Position numbers and translations under genes: made by a program
Notes under the pieces: model-generated
What the model was told of the DNA's origin: nothing
Database searches by the model: none
The model's input: only the letters and a program-made list of their open reading frames with translations
In this document: piece by piece, positions 1 to 8,754 of the stretch
Numbering within the stretch: the first letter of the stretch is position 1
How the letters are laid out: the number at the start of each line of letters is the position of its first letter
Assembly: GCA_009780695.1 (NCBI GenBank)
Contig: WQZN01000012.1
Span: 1 to 64,000 of the forward strand
Length of the DNA stretch: 64,000 nt
Source: Microbacteriaceae bacterium
GTDB taxonomy: Bacteria; Actinomycetota; Actinomycetes; Actinomycetales; Microbacteriaceae
Direction of reading: 5' to 3'

Positions 1-1457
1 CCCTCGGCGGGGAGGCCGAGGCGCTCGAACTGGCTGGCCGGGGCATCCGAGGCGTGCAGCAGCTCGGCGAGCAGCCGCAGCATCCGCAGCTCGACCTCGG
101 GGTCGTCGATCGGGTGCTCCTGGCTCGGGTCCGTCTCCAGGTCGAAGAGCAGCGTGCCGTGCTGCCAAGGGTTCATCATGCCTGCGGCTCCGGGGATCCG
201 CATCGTGCGCAGACCCTTGGTGAAGTCGAACGGCTCGGCGGGCTCCCAGTCGGTGAGCTCGGCGGGGGAGAAGCGAGCGCGCATGTGGGTCGGCATGAGC
301 GTGAACTCCTCGAGCGGGCCATTCGACACGTCCGCCGCGCCGCGCATGTAGACGTAGCGGCCGTCCGTCACGTTCACATGCCCTCCGTGGATGCCGAACA
401 GCGCACCCTCGCGAATACGGCGGTCGTCGTCCAACACGAGCGCGAGGTCGCGGCCCTGCATGTCGGGCGTGGAGTCGAGCCCGAAGAAGCCCAGCACCGT
501 CGGCGCGATGTCGATCGTCTGTGCGAGCGCGCCGCGGCGCAGGTCGGCACCCTGCGTGCGTGGGTCCCACAGGAACATCGGCAGGTGCACCAACTCGTTG
601 AACCAGGGCATCATCCCCTTGGCCCACCAGCCGTGCTCGCCGAGCAGGAAGCCGTGGTCGGTGTTGACGATCAGCAGGGTGTCGTCCCACATGTCGTGCT
701 CGTCCATGAAGTCGAGGACGCGGCCGAGCGAGTGATCGCACATCGAGACGAGAGCGGCGTACTCGAGGCGCGCGTGTTCCGCCTGTCCCTCCGGCTCGGT
801 GACCTTCTGGTAGCCGGGCCAGTCGAACTCCGGCCCGTCGTACTGGTGCGGGTAGAGGTTCTTGTAGGCCTGGTGCGCGAAGAACGGCTCATGCGGATCG
901 AAGAGCTCGATCTGTAGCATCCACTGATCGGCTGTCGCGTTGGTCTCGAGGAAGTGGATGCCTGCATCGACCGTGCGAGTCTGCGAGTGCTCGGCCTCTG
1001 TGGCCATGTATCGGCGGTTGATCTGGTCCTGGCGGCGCATGCCGGCGAACATGTCGGACGCCGGCTCGGGTGCGACCACGCCCTTCCAGGGGTCGCCCTC
1101 CTGTCCGCGGAAGAACTCCCAGGTGGTGTAGCGCGTGTGGTAAGTCGCCCCGCCGTCCTCCCAATAGTGCGGATGATCGGAGGCGAGGTGCGTGTGCACA
1201 CCGTTCTTCTTGAGGATCTCGGGCATCGAGTCGTCGAAGGGTTCGAGCGGCCCCCAGGAGCGATGCAGGAAGTTGTAGCGCCCGGTGTGCATCTCGCGAC
1301 GGGCGGGCATGCACGGCATCGACCCGGCGTAGAAGTTGTCGAAGGTCACGGCGCGGGCCGCGAGGCGGGCGAAGTTCGGGGCGAGCACCTTCGTGTCGCC
1401 GTAAGGGGCGAGCATGTGTCGGTTCAGGCTGTCGAACATCAAGACAATGGCGCGCAA
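1..1457 (-). CDS. Sulfatase (alkaline phosphatase superfamily), 3' end outside window
   Basis: Enzyme that hydrolyses a sulfate ester; about 485 codons are visible and the gene runs off the left edge. The start is a TTG at 1457, chosen because AGGAG lies nine bases upstream. The N-terminal metal segment reads IVLMFDSLNRH. The type I sulfatase signature C-x-P-x-R is intact as CMPAR (Cys49), so the cysteine can be converted to formylglycine by a maturase not present here. NTDHG supplies further metal ligands. No signal peptide is visible, so the enzyme is probably cytoplasmic. It lies 82 bases behind the PadR gene on the same strand and probably shares its transcript. The substrate is unknown; arylsulfatase or choline-sulfatase-like are both possible. 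Confidence 0.9.
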   Translation of the reverse strand, partial: MRAIVLMFDSLNRHMLAPYGDTKVLAPNFARLAARAVTFDNFYAGSMPCMPARREMHTGRYNFLHRSWGPLEPFDDSMPEILKKNGVHTHLASDHPHYWEDGGATYHTRYTTWEFFRGQEGDPWKGVVAPEPASDMFAGMRRQDQINRRYMATEAEHSQTRTVDAGIHFLETNATADQWMLQIELFDPHEPFFAHQAYKNLYPHQYDGPEFDWPGYQKVTEPEGQAEHARLEYAALVSMCDHSLGRVLDFMDEHDMWDDTLLIVNTDHGFLLGEHGWWAKGMMPWFNELVHLPMFLWDPRTQGADLRRGALAQTIDIAPTVLGFFGLDSTPDMQGRDLALVLDDDRRIREGALFGIHGGHVNVTDGRYVYMRGAADVSNGPLEEFTLMPTHMRARFSPAELTDWEPAEPFDFTKGLRTMRIPGAAGMMNPWQHGTLLFDLETDPSQEHPIDDPEVELRMLRLLAELLHASDAPASQFERLGLPAE

Positions 1458-1539
1458 GGCAGAGTTCTCCTAAGGAAGGGGCGAATCGGGGGAGACGGCG
1501 CGGCGGCGCCGGAACGAGGTGAGGGGGATGCCTGCCGGG

Positions 1540-2160
1540 CTACGCGCCGGAGGGCAGCGGCGGTGCCAGTCGCGCGAGGTACTCCTCGGTGCCTGCATCC
1601 TCCGGGGTGTCGAGCAGGATGGCGCGCAGCTGCTCGAGCGCTGCGACGTGGTGGTCCATCGTCGAGGCCCCCACGCGGTGGCTCCATTCGCCGATCAGCT
1701 CGGCGAGGGGGGCATCGAAGGGTGCGTCGGTCTCCGCCGCCCCGAGGTCGCGGTTGCGGAAGCGGTTCTTCGCGATCGCCTCCCGCCGTGCGGCGAGCTC
1801 CGCGTCGACGAGGTGCAGCACCTGCTCGCGGGTGAGGAACCCGGGGAACGCCAGGCGGCCGTCGAGGATCAGCGCGGGGAGCTGAGCGGATGGGATGTAG
1901 GGGCTGTTCAGCCAGTCGAGGAAGACTGTCATCCCCTCGTCGGTCAGACGGTAGGTCTTGGCATCCGTGGCACCTGGGCGCGATTCCACGGTGTGGGCGA
2001 CCCATTCGTTGGCCTCCATCGCCGCGAGCGTGCGGTACACCTGGCTCATCTGCGTGTTCGGGCGCAGGAACCGACCGTGCACATCGAGGTACTTCTTCAG
2101 GTCGTAGCCCGTGCTGGGATGCCGGGCGAGTACCCCGAGCAGGATGTTCTCGAGCTTCAC
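1540..2160 (-). CDS. PadR-family transcriptional regulator
   Basis: DNA-binding repressor of 206 residues with an N-terminal PadR winged helix (LENILLGVLARHPSTGYDLKK, residues about 3-23, then the MSQVYRTLAAME recognition region) and a C-terminal dimerisation part typical of the Vir-like subgroup. The reading frame is open further upstream, but the GTG at 2160 is preceded by AGGAGG at ideal spacing and begins exactly where the family begins. It is transcribed ahead of the sulfatase and divergently from the serine hydrolase. Two related palindromes lie in the gap between them, so it probably represses both transcripts. The effector is unknown, perhaps a small aromatic compound as for other PadR proteins (inference only). 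Confidence 0.9.
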   Translation of the reverse strand: MKLENILLGVLARHPSTGYDLKKYLDVHGRFLRPNTQMSQVYRTLAAMEANEWVAHTVESRPGATDAKTYRLTDEGMTVFLDWLNSPYIPSAQLPALILDGRLAFPGFLTREQVLHLVDAELAARREAIAKNRFRNRDLGAAETDAPFDAPLAELIGEWSHRVGASTMDHHVAALEQLRAILLDTPEDAGTEEYLARLAPPLPSGA

Positions 2161-2221
2161 TGCTCTTCCTCCTTGTGGCCACTGCGATGTGGATGCCAAT
2201 GCGGGTGTTGTGTGATGAACC

Positions 2222-2235
2222 ATGACACAAGTCAT
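2222..2235. promoter_or_regulatory. Palindromic operator candidate 1 (PadR)
   Basis: Perfect inverted repeat ATGAC-ACAA-GTCAT, about 60 bases upstream of the PadR start codon. A close copy starts 35 bases further on. Binding by the adjacent PadR protein is inferred from position. Confidence 0.55.
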
Positions 2236-2250
2236 ATGGTTATTACCGCG

Positions 2251-2278
2251 GAAAGCATGACACAAGTCAAATGCTTTC
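2251..2278. promoter_or_regulatory. Palindromic operator candidate 2 (PadR)
   Basis: Second copy of the ATGACACAAGTCA core (2257-2270). It is embedded in a longer perfect inverted repeat, GAAAGCAT (2251-2258) and ATGCTTTC (2271-2278). It sits between the divergent PadR and serine hydrolase genes. Confidence 0.55.
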
Positions 2279-2372
2279 GCAATGCCGCCATGCATGCCGG
2301 CGTTGCGCTCAATTGATATTTCTGCGCATCGTTGATTGGATATTCATCACTCAAGAGCGAAAAGGAGGACGC

Positions 2373-3506
2373 GTGGGCGTCTCTGAACTGTCCGGTCTGC
2401 TGCACGGCCAGGCCGACGACCGGCTGGCCGACATCGTGGCGCAGCTCGAGGGGCATCTCGCGGCAGACCCCGACTACTCCTTCCAGATCGCCGCCTATGC
2501 GGGCGGTCGGCTCGTGCTCGACGCATGGGGCGGCCCGCACCTCGAGCAGGACTCGCTCATCGTGCCGATGTCGGTGTCGAAGAACTCGATCGGCGTGGCC
2601 GTCGCGCTGCTCGTCGAGCGGGGGGAGCTCGACCTCGACGCCCCGGTCGCCGCATACTGGCCCGAGTTCGCACAGGCGGGGAAGGCCGCCGTGACGGTGC
2701 GCCAGCTGCTCTCGCATCAGGCCGGGCTTCCGGATGCCGCGCCGCGACTGAACTGGGACGAGCTCCTCGACCATCACGCGGCGGCGGACCGGTTGGCGGC
2801 GACGGCCCCGCTCTGGCATCCCGGCTCGGCCTTCGGCTATCACGCCGTCACGATCGGCAATCTCGGTGACGAGCTGGTCTACCGCGTGACCGGGCGCACG
2901 CTTCACGCGTTCTTCGAGAGCGAGGTGCGCGCGCCCCTGGGCGCCGACTTCTACCTGGGGCTGCCCCAGCAACTCGAGGGGCGGCGGGTCGACGCGCTGC
3001 CGATGATCCCGCCGGTCGTGCCGGGGCCGAGCGCCCCCTTCAACGCGACGCGCGACTGGTCCTTCGCGCCCCGGCCGGGTGGCGAGATCGGCCTCACGAC
3101 CGCGGAGCGCTCGTGGCGGTACGGGCACCCGGCCGGTTCGGCGACGGTGACGGCGCGCGGCGTCGCGACGGTGCTCGCCGGCGCGGTGACCGGCATCGGC
3201 GGCAGCCCTGCGCTGCTCTCGCCCGAGACCGTCGCCGCGGTCGGTCAGCAGCAGGTGCGCGGCTACGACGAGGTGCTGGGCCAGCACGATCGCGCGCATG
3301 CGATCGTCTTCCAGAAGCCGAGCGCGCAGCTGGCCTGGGGCGGTCCGCACAGCTTCGGCCACGACGGCGCGTTCGGGGCGGTGGGCTGCGTCGACCCGGA
3401 CACGGGCCTGGCCTTCGGATTCACGGTCGCACGCGGGCCGTGGCCGGGCGGCGCGGATCCGCGCGCCATCCGCGTGGCGCGTGAGCTCGGCGCGATCTAC
3501 GGGTGA
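2373..3506 (+). CDS. Beta-lactamase-fold serine hydrolase (PF00144)
   Basis: Serine hydrolase of the class C beta-lactamase/esterase/DD-peptidase fold, 377 residues. The nucleophile motif S-x-x-K is SVSK at residues 67-70. Tyr156 (FGYHA) occupies the Y-x-N position but lacks the usual Asn. GHDG with His330 replaces the K-T-G box, a pattern typical of family VIII esterases and related hydrolases rather than true beta-lactamases. The GTG at 2373 is chosen because AAGGAGG lies directly upstream, although the spacing is short. There is no signal peptide, so the protein is cytoplasmic. It is divergent from the PadR-sulfatase operon and probably under the same operator. The substrate is unknown, perhaps an ester related to the sulfatase substrate. 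Confidence 0.88.
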   Translation: MGVSELSGLLHGQADDRLADIVAQLEGHLAADPDYSFQIAAYAGGRLVLDAWGGPHLEQDSLIVPMSVSKNSIGVAVALLVERGELDLDAPVAAYWPEFAQAGKAAVTVRQLLSHQAGLPDAAPRLNWDELLDHHAAADRLAATAPLWHPGSAFGYHAVTIGNLGDELVYRVTGRTLHAFFESEVRAPLGADFYLGLPQQLEGRRVDALPMIPPVVPGPSAPFNATRDWSFAPRPGGEIGLTTAERSWRYGHPAGSATVTARGVATVLAGAVTGIGGSPALLSPETVAAVGQQQVRGYDEVLGQHDRAHAIVFQKPSAQLAWGGPHSFGHDGAFGAVGCVDPDTGLAFGFTVARGPWPGGADPRAIRVARELGAIYG

Positions 3507-3518
3507 TGCGAGCCGTGA

Positions 3519-4532
3519 TCAGTCGCCGAAAGCGGGAGGGGTCTTCCCGCCTGGGTTACCGTTTGGCCGCGGCTCGCTGCAGTGTGCGCAGTCGGGCGGA
3601 AGCGAGAACCCGATTTCCAGTGTGCGGGTGACGGAATCACCGGGGGCGATCCAGCGCAGAAGGTCGCGTGTGCGGGCATCGGCCCGTCCGAGAATGGTTG
3701 GGGTGTCGCACGGTTCGACGCCCAGAACGGATCGGGCAGGATCTGCGATGCGCCACTGGATGAGACCGGGCAATTCAGCAGAGTTCCACCGCAGAACAGC
3801 CTGCAAGCCGGACCTCGCGGTCACGGTCGCTTCGACGAGCCGATCCCGAGGAAGGGTGTGAACGAAGACCTGCTCTCGAAAGCCGCGCGACGGAGTGGGG
3901 AAGCTATGCCAGCTGTCGAACCCGGCCCGCGCGTCGTCGTCACGGGGCTGTACATCGAGCGCTGACGTGCGCAGCGTCGTGCCCTCACCGACGAGCGGCG
4001 CGCCGAAGTTCACGTGATAGAGCGTCATGAGCTCGGTCGGCGAACTGCCGAGGTTGGTGATGGTGTCCGTGATGCGCAGCATCCGCTGCGGCGCGGGCGA
4101 TTCGACTCGACGTCGCAGCTCGAGAGGCTCGTCGAAGAGACCGGTTTCGCGCACAACGCCTTCCACGAGCGCGCCTCGGTCCCCGGCCTCGACTCGAGTC
4201 ACCCGAGCAGGGAGCGATCCGATCCGGCCGTGCATCGGCTGTCCCTCGGAGGCGGGCCCGAAGTTGCGTAGGCCGCACGTCACGAGGAGGCCGCCGCCGA
4301 AGGACCGCGCGAACGCATCCTCGCTCTCGTTGCTCCAACGGGGGAACCCGACGCCGGACAGATAGGCGAACGGGATGCCGGCCACCCGTACCTGACCGAC
4401 GTCCAGACCTCTGTCCGGGAGCAGATCGGCCTGGAGGTCGCCGCTCGTGAGCCGGATGACACGGGTGCCGGTCTCCGGGCCACCCGTGCGAACGGCTTGC
4501 TCGATGTCAGCGCCGAGGCTCGTGAGTGTCAC
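3519..4532 (-). CDS. DUF4432 aldose-1-epimerase-like protein
   Basis: Protein of 337 residues resembling the galactose-mutarotase beta-sandwich family annotated as DUF4432. Features include the LLPDRGLDVGQV start of the fold, GGGLLVTCGLRNFGP, HGRIGSLPA, TLYHVNFGAPL and a late VEPCDTPT. Members are thought to interconvert sugar anomers or related sugar forms, and no activity is proven for this one. It starts at a GTG (4532) that overlaps the stop of the DeoR regulator as GTGA, so the two are translationally coupled. The pair is divergent from the ABC transporter/aldolase/kinase/isomerase operon, which suggests it prepares the imported sugar for that pathway. Confidence 0.82.
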   Translation of the reverse strand: MTLTSLGADIEQAVRTGGPETGTRVIRLTSGDLQADLLPDRGLDVGQVRVAGIPFAYLSGVGFPRWSNESEDAFARSFGGGLLVTCGLRNFGPASEGQPMHGRIGSLPARVTRVEAGDRGALVEGVVRETGLFDEPLELRRRVESPAPQRMLRITDTITNLGSSPTELMTLYHVNFGAPLVGEGTTLRTSALDVQPRDDDARAGFDSWHSFPTPSRGFREQVFVHTLPRDRLVEATVTARSGLQAVLRWNSAELPGLIQWRIADPARSVLGVEPCDTPTILGRADARTRDLLRWIAPGDSVTRTLEIGFSLPPDCAHCSEPRPNGNPGGKTPPAFGD

Positions 4533-5392
4533 GTGAGTCGCCGGGACGACTCGGGGGTGACCACTTCGACCCCGCCGTCGTGCAGCGCGGCGAGTAGCTC
4601 CTCGGACGGTGCCGTCTCGCAGACGAGGTAGTCGACGGCGTGAAGGGCTGCCACCTGGGCGAACAGATGACGGTCGAACTTGGCGGAGTCGGCGAGGATG
4701 GCGACCCTGCTCGCGCGATTCATCATGGCCTGCATCATGGCGGCGTCCCCGACGTTGCTTGTGGTGTAGCCGCCTTCGACCGAGACCGCTCCGACACCGA
4801 TGAAGGCAATGTCGGCTTGCACCTCGATGTCATGCCCACCGGTGGCCAGGCGGAGCGAGACCGGTCCGGTCGTGGTCTGGGTGACTGTGCTCACCGAGCC
4901 GCCGAAGACGTAGAGATCCCGCACAACGGCCGGCGAGATCTCAGACGGAATGCGGAGATTGTTCGTTGCGACCGTCAGATTGCGCAGCTTGTGCAGGTGG
5001 CGGGCGAGCGCAAGGGTCGTTGTGCCGCCGTTGAGCATGATCACCGAGCCGTCTTCGGCGAGCGATGCGGCAAGTCGCCCGATCGTCTCCTTCGCCGCGG
5101 TCTGAACATGCAGCCGCACCTCCAACTCCGTATCGGGGCGGTTGCTCGCCGCGAGGCTCACCGCGCCACCGTGCGTGCGGATCAACAGGCCGTCCGCGTC
5201 GAGCTGGTCGAGATCGCGGCGGATGGTGTCGGTCGAGACCGCGAAGTGCGAGGCCAGCTTGGCGACGGTCACCTGCCCGACTTCGGACACATATGAAGTC
5301 AACTCGGCCTTGCGCCCCGCCGGTAGTCGCTTCTCTGGCGTCGTGCCTTCTTCAGCGGCGGCTTCCGGCTTGTCCTGACGGTGTTCCCCCAT
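4529..5392 (-). CDS. DeoR/GlpR-family sugar-phosphate-responsive repressor
   Basis: Transcription regulator of 287 residues. After a charged N-terminal extension of about 25 residues comes the DeoR winged helix with the signature VSTDTIRRDLDQL and a trailing THGGA. The C-terminal sensor domain has the phosphosugar-isomerase-like fold (NGGTTTLALARHL, TNNLRIP, FIGVGAVS, ILADSAKFD). Such proteins are normally released from DNA by a sugar phosphate made by the pathway they control. It is divergent from the sugar operon and co-translated with the DUF4432 protein, so it is probably the local repressor of both transcripts. Confidence 0.92.
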   Translation of the reverse strand: MGEHRQDKPEAAAEEGTTPEKRLPAGRKAELTSYVSEVGQVTVAKLASHFAVSTDTIRRDLDQLDADGLLIRTHGGAVSLAASNRPDTELEVRLHVQTAAKETIGRLAASLAEDGSVIMLNGGTTTLALARHLHKLRNLTVATNNLRIPSEISPAVVRDLYVFGGSVSTVTQTTTGPVSLRLATGGHDIEVQADIAFIGVGAVSVEGGYTTSNVGDAAMMQAMMNRASRVAILADSAKFDRHLFAQVAALHAVDYLVCETAPSEELLAALHDGGVEVVTPESSRRLT

Positions 5393-5414
5393 GCGAGCTC
5401 TCCTTTGGATCTCC

Positions 5415-5549
5415 GATCAAAAGCAGCATAGAACAGCACAAAGCCTCACGAAAAGATGGTCACAAAACCGCAATATCGTGCTGATTCATGCTTGTGTGCG
5501 CAGTTATTTGCGGCATAGCATGCAGATTCCTGCAAAAAGCAGATCAAAA
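5415..5549. promoter_or_regulatory. DeoR operator region (repeated GATCAAAA / CAAAA elements)
   Basis: The 185-base divergent gap is AT-rich for this genome. It holds GATCAAAA twice (5415-5422 and 5542-5549) plus several CAAAA/CGAAAA runs between them. Short repeated A-rich elements are typical DeoR-family binding sites. The assignment to the neighbouring regulator is inferred. Confidence 0.4.
5492..5521 (+). promoter_or_regulatory. Candidate promoter of the sugar operon
   Basis: TTGTGT (5492-5497), an 18-base spacer and TAGCAT (5516-5521) resemble a sigma70-type promoter upstream of the binding-protein gene. It lies between the GATCAAAA copies, so repressor binding could block it. Confidence 0.4.
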
Positions 5550-5577
5550 TCGCAAGTCTTCCAATGAGGGGAGAACC

Positions 5578-6879
5578 ATGAGCAACGAAGCTCGGATTTC
5601 GAAGCGCCCTGTCCGCTGGGCACTCGGTGCCGTTGCCGTCGCCGCCGCGACGGCGCTGACCTTGGCGGGCTGCAGCGGCGGAAGCGGGGGCAATACCGCC
5701 AACCAGAAGGTGACTCTGACCTTCTCCCAGTGGTGGGCGCCGGAGATGCCCAGCGGAGCGCTGCAGGGCATCGCCGATTCCTTCCACAAAGAGCACCCGA
5801 ACATCACGGTCAAGCTGATCAGCGCACCGTTCGCATCGCTCCAGACGCAAACCATCTCGGAGGCGGCCTCAGGCACGCTGCCGGACATCGTCGGGCTCGA
5901 CGGCTCCTGGGTCAACCCGCTCTACAAGCAGGGCGCCTTGTACAACCTCAGCGACGCCATGAAGTCGGCGAAGTATGACGACAGCGACCTTGCCAGCCAG
6001 GTCGGGTTCAAGGGCAGCACCTACATGATTCCGGTGGTCAACTTCGTGTATCCGCTCTTCACCAATGACGCGATCCTTGCGAAGGCCGGCATCAGCACGC
6101 CGCCCGCGACGTGGAGCGAGTTCACCGCGGATGCCAAGAAGATCAGCTCGTCCGAGAGCGGAGTCAAGGGGTGGGTGGTCCCGCTCGGCACCACGAACCC
6201 CAACGGAGTTCAGAACGACATCCTCTCCTGGGCATGGGCTTCCGGCGGCAGCATGCTGTCGAACGGGCAGCCGAACCTCACGGGCAACCCTGATGTGACC
6301 GGGGCTGTCGACATGGTCAAGGACCTGGTCACCTCGAACTCGGTACTTCCCGGTGCGAACGGTCTTCAGGAGACCGACAAGGTGACCAACTTCATCAACG
6401 GGCGCGTCGGCATGATGATCGACTCGCTGGCACACGTGACGACCATCACCAAGGGCGACCCGAGCCTGAAGTTCACGGTCTCGGCTCAGCCGGTCAAGGA
6501 CGGCTACACGGGCACCAAGGGGATGCTCACCGCCTCGTGGGGCATCGGTGTCTCGGCGAAGACGAAGTACCCGACCCAGTCGTGGGAGTTCATCCAGTAC
6601 CTGATGAGCCAGCAGACCAACTCCAAGCTGTCGACGCTGGCCAACGGTTTCCCGGGCAACAAGACATCCACCCCCGACTTCACCGGCGCCGATCCGCACT
6701 TCCAGACCGCGTTCGGCATCTACCAGAAGAGCAAGCCCGTCAACGAGTTCACCGGCCTTCCTGCGGCCGACCAGTTGATGACCTCGTTCCTGACCGAGTT
6801 CCAGAAGTCGGTCGCGGGGCAGGAGTCGACCTCGAAGATGCTCCAGAACGTCCAGTCCCAGTGGAAGCAGCAGTTCTGA
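5578..6879 (+). CDS. Sugar ABC transporter substrate-binding lipoprotein (family 1)
   Basis: Extracellular sugar-binding lipoprotein of 433 residues. The ATG at 5578 is preceded by GAGGGGAGA, and an in-frame upstream extension lacks any signal-like start. The N-terminus has a twin-basic stretch (SKRPVRW), a hydrophobic core and a lipobox LAGC, after which the cleaved protein would be lipid-anchored. The mature part shows the family 1 binding-protein pattern (LTFSQWWAPE, LPDIVGLDGSW, NFINGRVGMMID). It is the first gene of an operon with two permeases and three catabolic enzymes. No ABC ATPase is encoded nearby, so a shared MsiK-type ATPase must energise it. The ligand is not predictable. Confidence 0.93.
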   Translation: MSNEARISKRPVRWALGAVAVAAATALTLAGCSGGSGGNTANQKVTLTFSQWWAPEMPSGALQGIADSFHKEHPNITVKLISAPFASLQTQTISEAASGTLPDIVGLDGSWVNPLYKQGALYNLSDAMKSAKYDDSDLASQVGFKGSTYMIPVVNFVYPLFTNDAILAKAGISTPPATWSEFTADAKKISSSESGVKGWVVPLGTTNPNGVQNDILSWAWASGGSMLSNGQPNLTGNPDVTGAVDMVKDLVTSNSVLPGANGLQETDKVTNFINGRVGMMIDSLAHVTTITKGDPSLKFTVSAQPVKDGYTGTKGMLTASWGIGVSAKTKYPTQSWEFIQYLMSQQTNSKLSTLANGFPGNKTSTPDFTGADPHFQTAFGIYQKSKPVNEFTGLPAADQLMTSFLTEFQKSVAGQESTSKMLQNVQSQWKQQF

Positions 6880-6940
6880 TTCGGACCCGACGGCCGGCCG
6901 TGCCCCTCGGGGTGCGGCCGGCAGCCAGAAGTGGAACACC

Positions 6941-7867
6941 ATGACACTCCCTCTTCATCAGATCACGACGGCTCCGCCCCGGCGCGGCTCGCGAGTTCGA
7001 GCCTTCGAGCCCTACCTGCTGATCGCCCCGACCGTGTTGCTCGTCGTCGGACTCATGGTCGTGCCGATCGTCATCGTGATCGGATACTCGCTGTTCGACA
7101 ACGTCGTCACGAACCAGAACCCGCAGTTCGTCGGCATCGCGAACTACCTCAAGGTGCTCGCGGATCCGAACTTCTGGAACGCTGTCGAGAACACCCTGGT
7201 GTTCACGGTGCTGAGCGTCGTCGTCCACATGGTGATCGGCGTCGGCTTCGCACTGATGCTCAACTCGAAGCTCGTGCACGCCCTCCCGCGGGCCATCTTC
7301 CGTGCGATCTACATCCTGCCGTGGATCTTCACCGCATCGGTTGTCGCCGTTCTGTGGCGCCTCCTGCTGGACCCGTCCGGCGTCATCAACTATGTGCTGA
7401 CGACAATCGGCGTTCTTCACCAGGCCGTGCCCTGGCTCGCGACGCCGGCCACTGCGCTCATCTCCGTGACCGCGATCAACATCTGGTCCGGATATCCGTT
7501 CTTCATGATCAGCCTTCTGGCCGGGCTCCAAGGCGTACCGGCTGATCTCTACGAGGCTGCGCGTGTGGACGGCGCAGGGCTCATCCGCCAGTTCTTCAGC
7601 GTCACGATTCCGGCGCTCAAGCCGATCATCTTCAGCATGGCGCTGCTGGACCTGCTCTGGACGACGCAGCAGTTCACGCTGATCTGGGCCACAACGGGCG
7701 GCGGCCCGATCAACCACACGGAAGTCGTCAGCACCTACACCTACAAGCTGGCGTTCAACAGCTACCAGTTCTCGATGGCGTCGACGAGCGCGGTCGTGAT
7801 CCTGGTCGCCTCACTGGTCGTCGCGGTCTTCTACGTCCGTCAGCAGAAGAAGGCGAGTCAGTCATGA
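6941..7867 (+). CDS. Sugar ABC transporter permease, MalF-like
   Basis: Integral membrane permease of 308 residues with six predicted membrane segments. The EAA loop LYEAARVDGAGLIRQFFSVT contacts the ATPase. It follows the binding-protein gene by 61 bases and overlaps the next permease by ATGA, as in most CUT1 sugar importers. Start ATG 6941. Confidence 0.94.
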   Translation: MTLPLHQITTAPPRRGSRVRAFEPYLLIAPTVLLVVGLMVVPIVIVIGYSLFDNVVTNQNPQFVGIANYLKVLADPNFWNAVENTLVFTVLSVVVHMVIGVGFALMLNSKLVHALPRAIFRAIYILPWIFTASVVAVLWRLLLDPSGVINYVLTTIGVLHQAVPWLATPATALISVTAINIWSGYPFFMISLLAGLQGVPADLYEAARVDGAGLIRQFFSVTIPALKPIIFSMALLDLLWTTQQFTLIWATTGGGPINHTEVVSTYTYKLAFNSYQFSMASTSAVVILVASLVVAVFYVRQQKKASQS

Positions 7868-8715
7868 GCTTGGCGATGAAGGCGCGCACACGCCGCAGCA
7901 TGGGCCGAGTCCTTCTCTATATCGGCCTGTCCATCGGCGCCGTGTTCGCGGGTTTCCCCGTCCTCTGGATGCTCTCGAGCTCTTTCAAGTCCAACGCGAA
8001 GATCTTTGCGTTTCCGCCCAGACTCGTCGACGGATCGTTCTCCCTGAGCGCCTATTTCGCGGTGTTGGCCGACCCGGTGAAGATCGGCTACTTCGTCAAC
8101 AGCTATGTCGTCGCGATTTGCGTCGTGATCATCACCCTGGTGATCTCGCTGTTGGCGGCGTACGTCTTCAGTCGATACGACTTCAGATTCAAGTCCGTCA
8201 TCCGCGTCGTGATCATCGGCGTCCAGGCGGTTCCGCCCATCACCCTCCTGATCCCGTTCTTCGGGATCATGGTCGGCCTCGGCCTCTACAACACCTACCA
8301 GGGGCTCGTTCTCACCTACGTCGTGTTCACGCTGCCCTACGCGATCATCATGATGACCGCATATCTGGACAGCCTTCCGCGAGAACTCGACGAAGCCGCT
8401 CGCGTCGACGGCGCAGGATCCATGGCGGTCCTCTGGCGTGTCCTCGTGCCTGTCTCGGTGCCGGGCATGGTCTCGGTCGGCCTGTACACGTTCATGATCT
8501 CGTGGAACGAGTACCTCTTCGCACTCACCCTGACCCAGACCGATGACAAGCGCACCGTGCCCGTCGGGATCCAACTCCTCATGGGTCAGAACAACTACCT
8601 GTGGAACGAGGTGATGGCCATGAGCATCCTCGGATCCATCCCCGTGCTCGTGCTCTTCCTCATCTTCCAGAGGTACTTCATCGGCGGCCTCGCAGCCGGC
8701 GCAGTGAAGTCCTGA
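7864..8715 (+). CDS. Sugar ABC transporter permease, MalG-like
   Basis: Second permease of the importer, 283 residues and six membrane segments. The EAA loop is LDEAARVDGAGSMAVLWRV, and the C-terminus FIGGLAAGAVKS is typical of MalG partners. The ATG overlaps the stop of the preceding permease (ATGA), implying translational coupling and equal stoichiometry. Confidence 0.94.
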   Translation: MSLAMKARTRRSMGRVLLYIGLSIGAVFAGFPVLWMLSSSFKSNAKIFAFPPRLVDGSFSLSAYFAVLADPVKIGYFVNSYVVAICVVIITLVISLLAAYVFSRYDFRFKSVIRVVIIGVQAVPPITLLIPFFGIMVGLGLYNTYQGLVLTYVVFTLPYAIIMMTAYLDSLPRELDEAARVDGAGSMAVLWRVLVPVSVPGMVSVGLYTFMISWNEYLFALTLTQTDDKRTVPVGIQLLMGQNNYLWNEVMAMSILGSIPVLVLFLIFQRYFIGGLAAGAVKS

Positions 8716-8754
8716 ACCACCCCTGCCACACCCTCAGAACAGAAAGAGACCATC

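Noticed and set aside
54..917. Long plus-strand open frame over the sulfatase
   Set aside because: It is the antisense of a gene with clear motifs (CMPAR, NTDHG). Such shadow frames are expected in GC-rich DNA.
2373..3506. Antibiotic-resistance beta-lactamase
   Set aside because: There is no signal peptide, the Y-x-N asparagine is missing and GHDG replaces K-T-G, which fits esterase-type members better.
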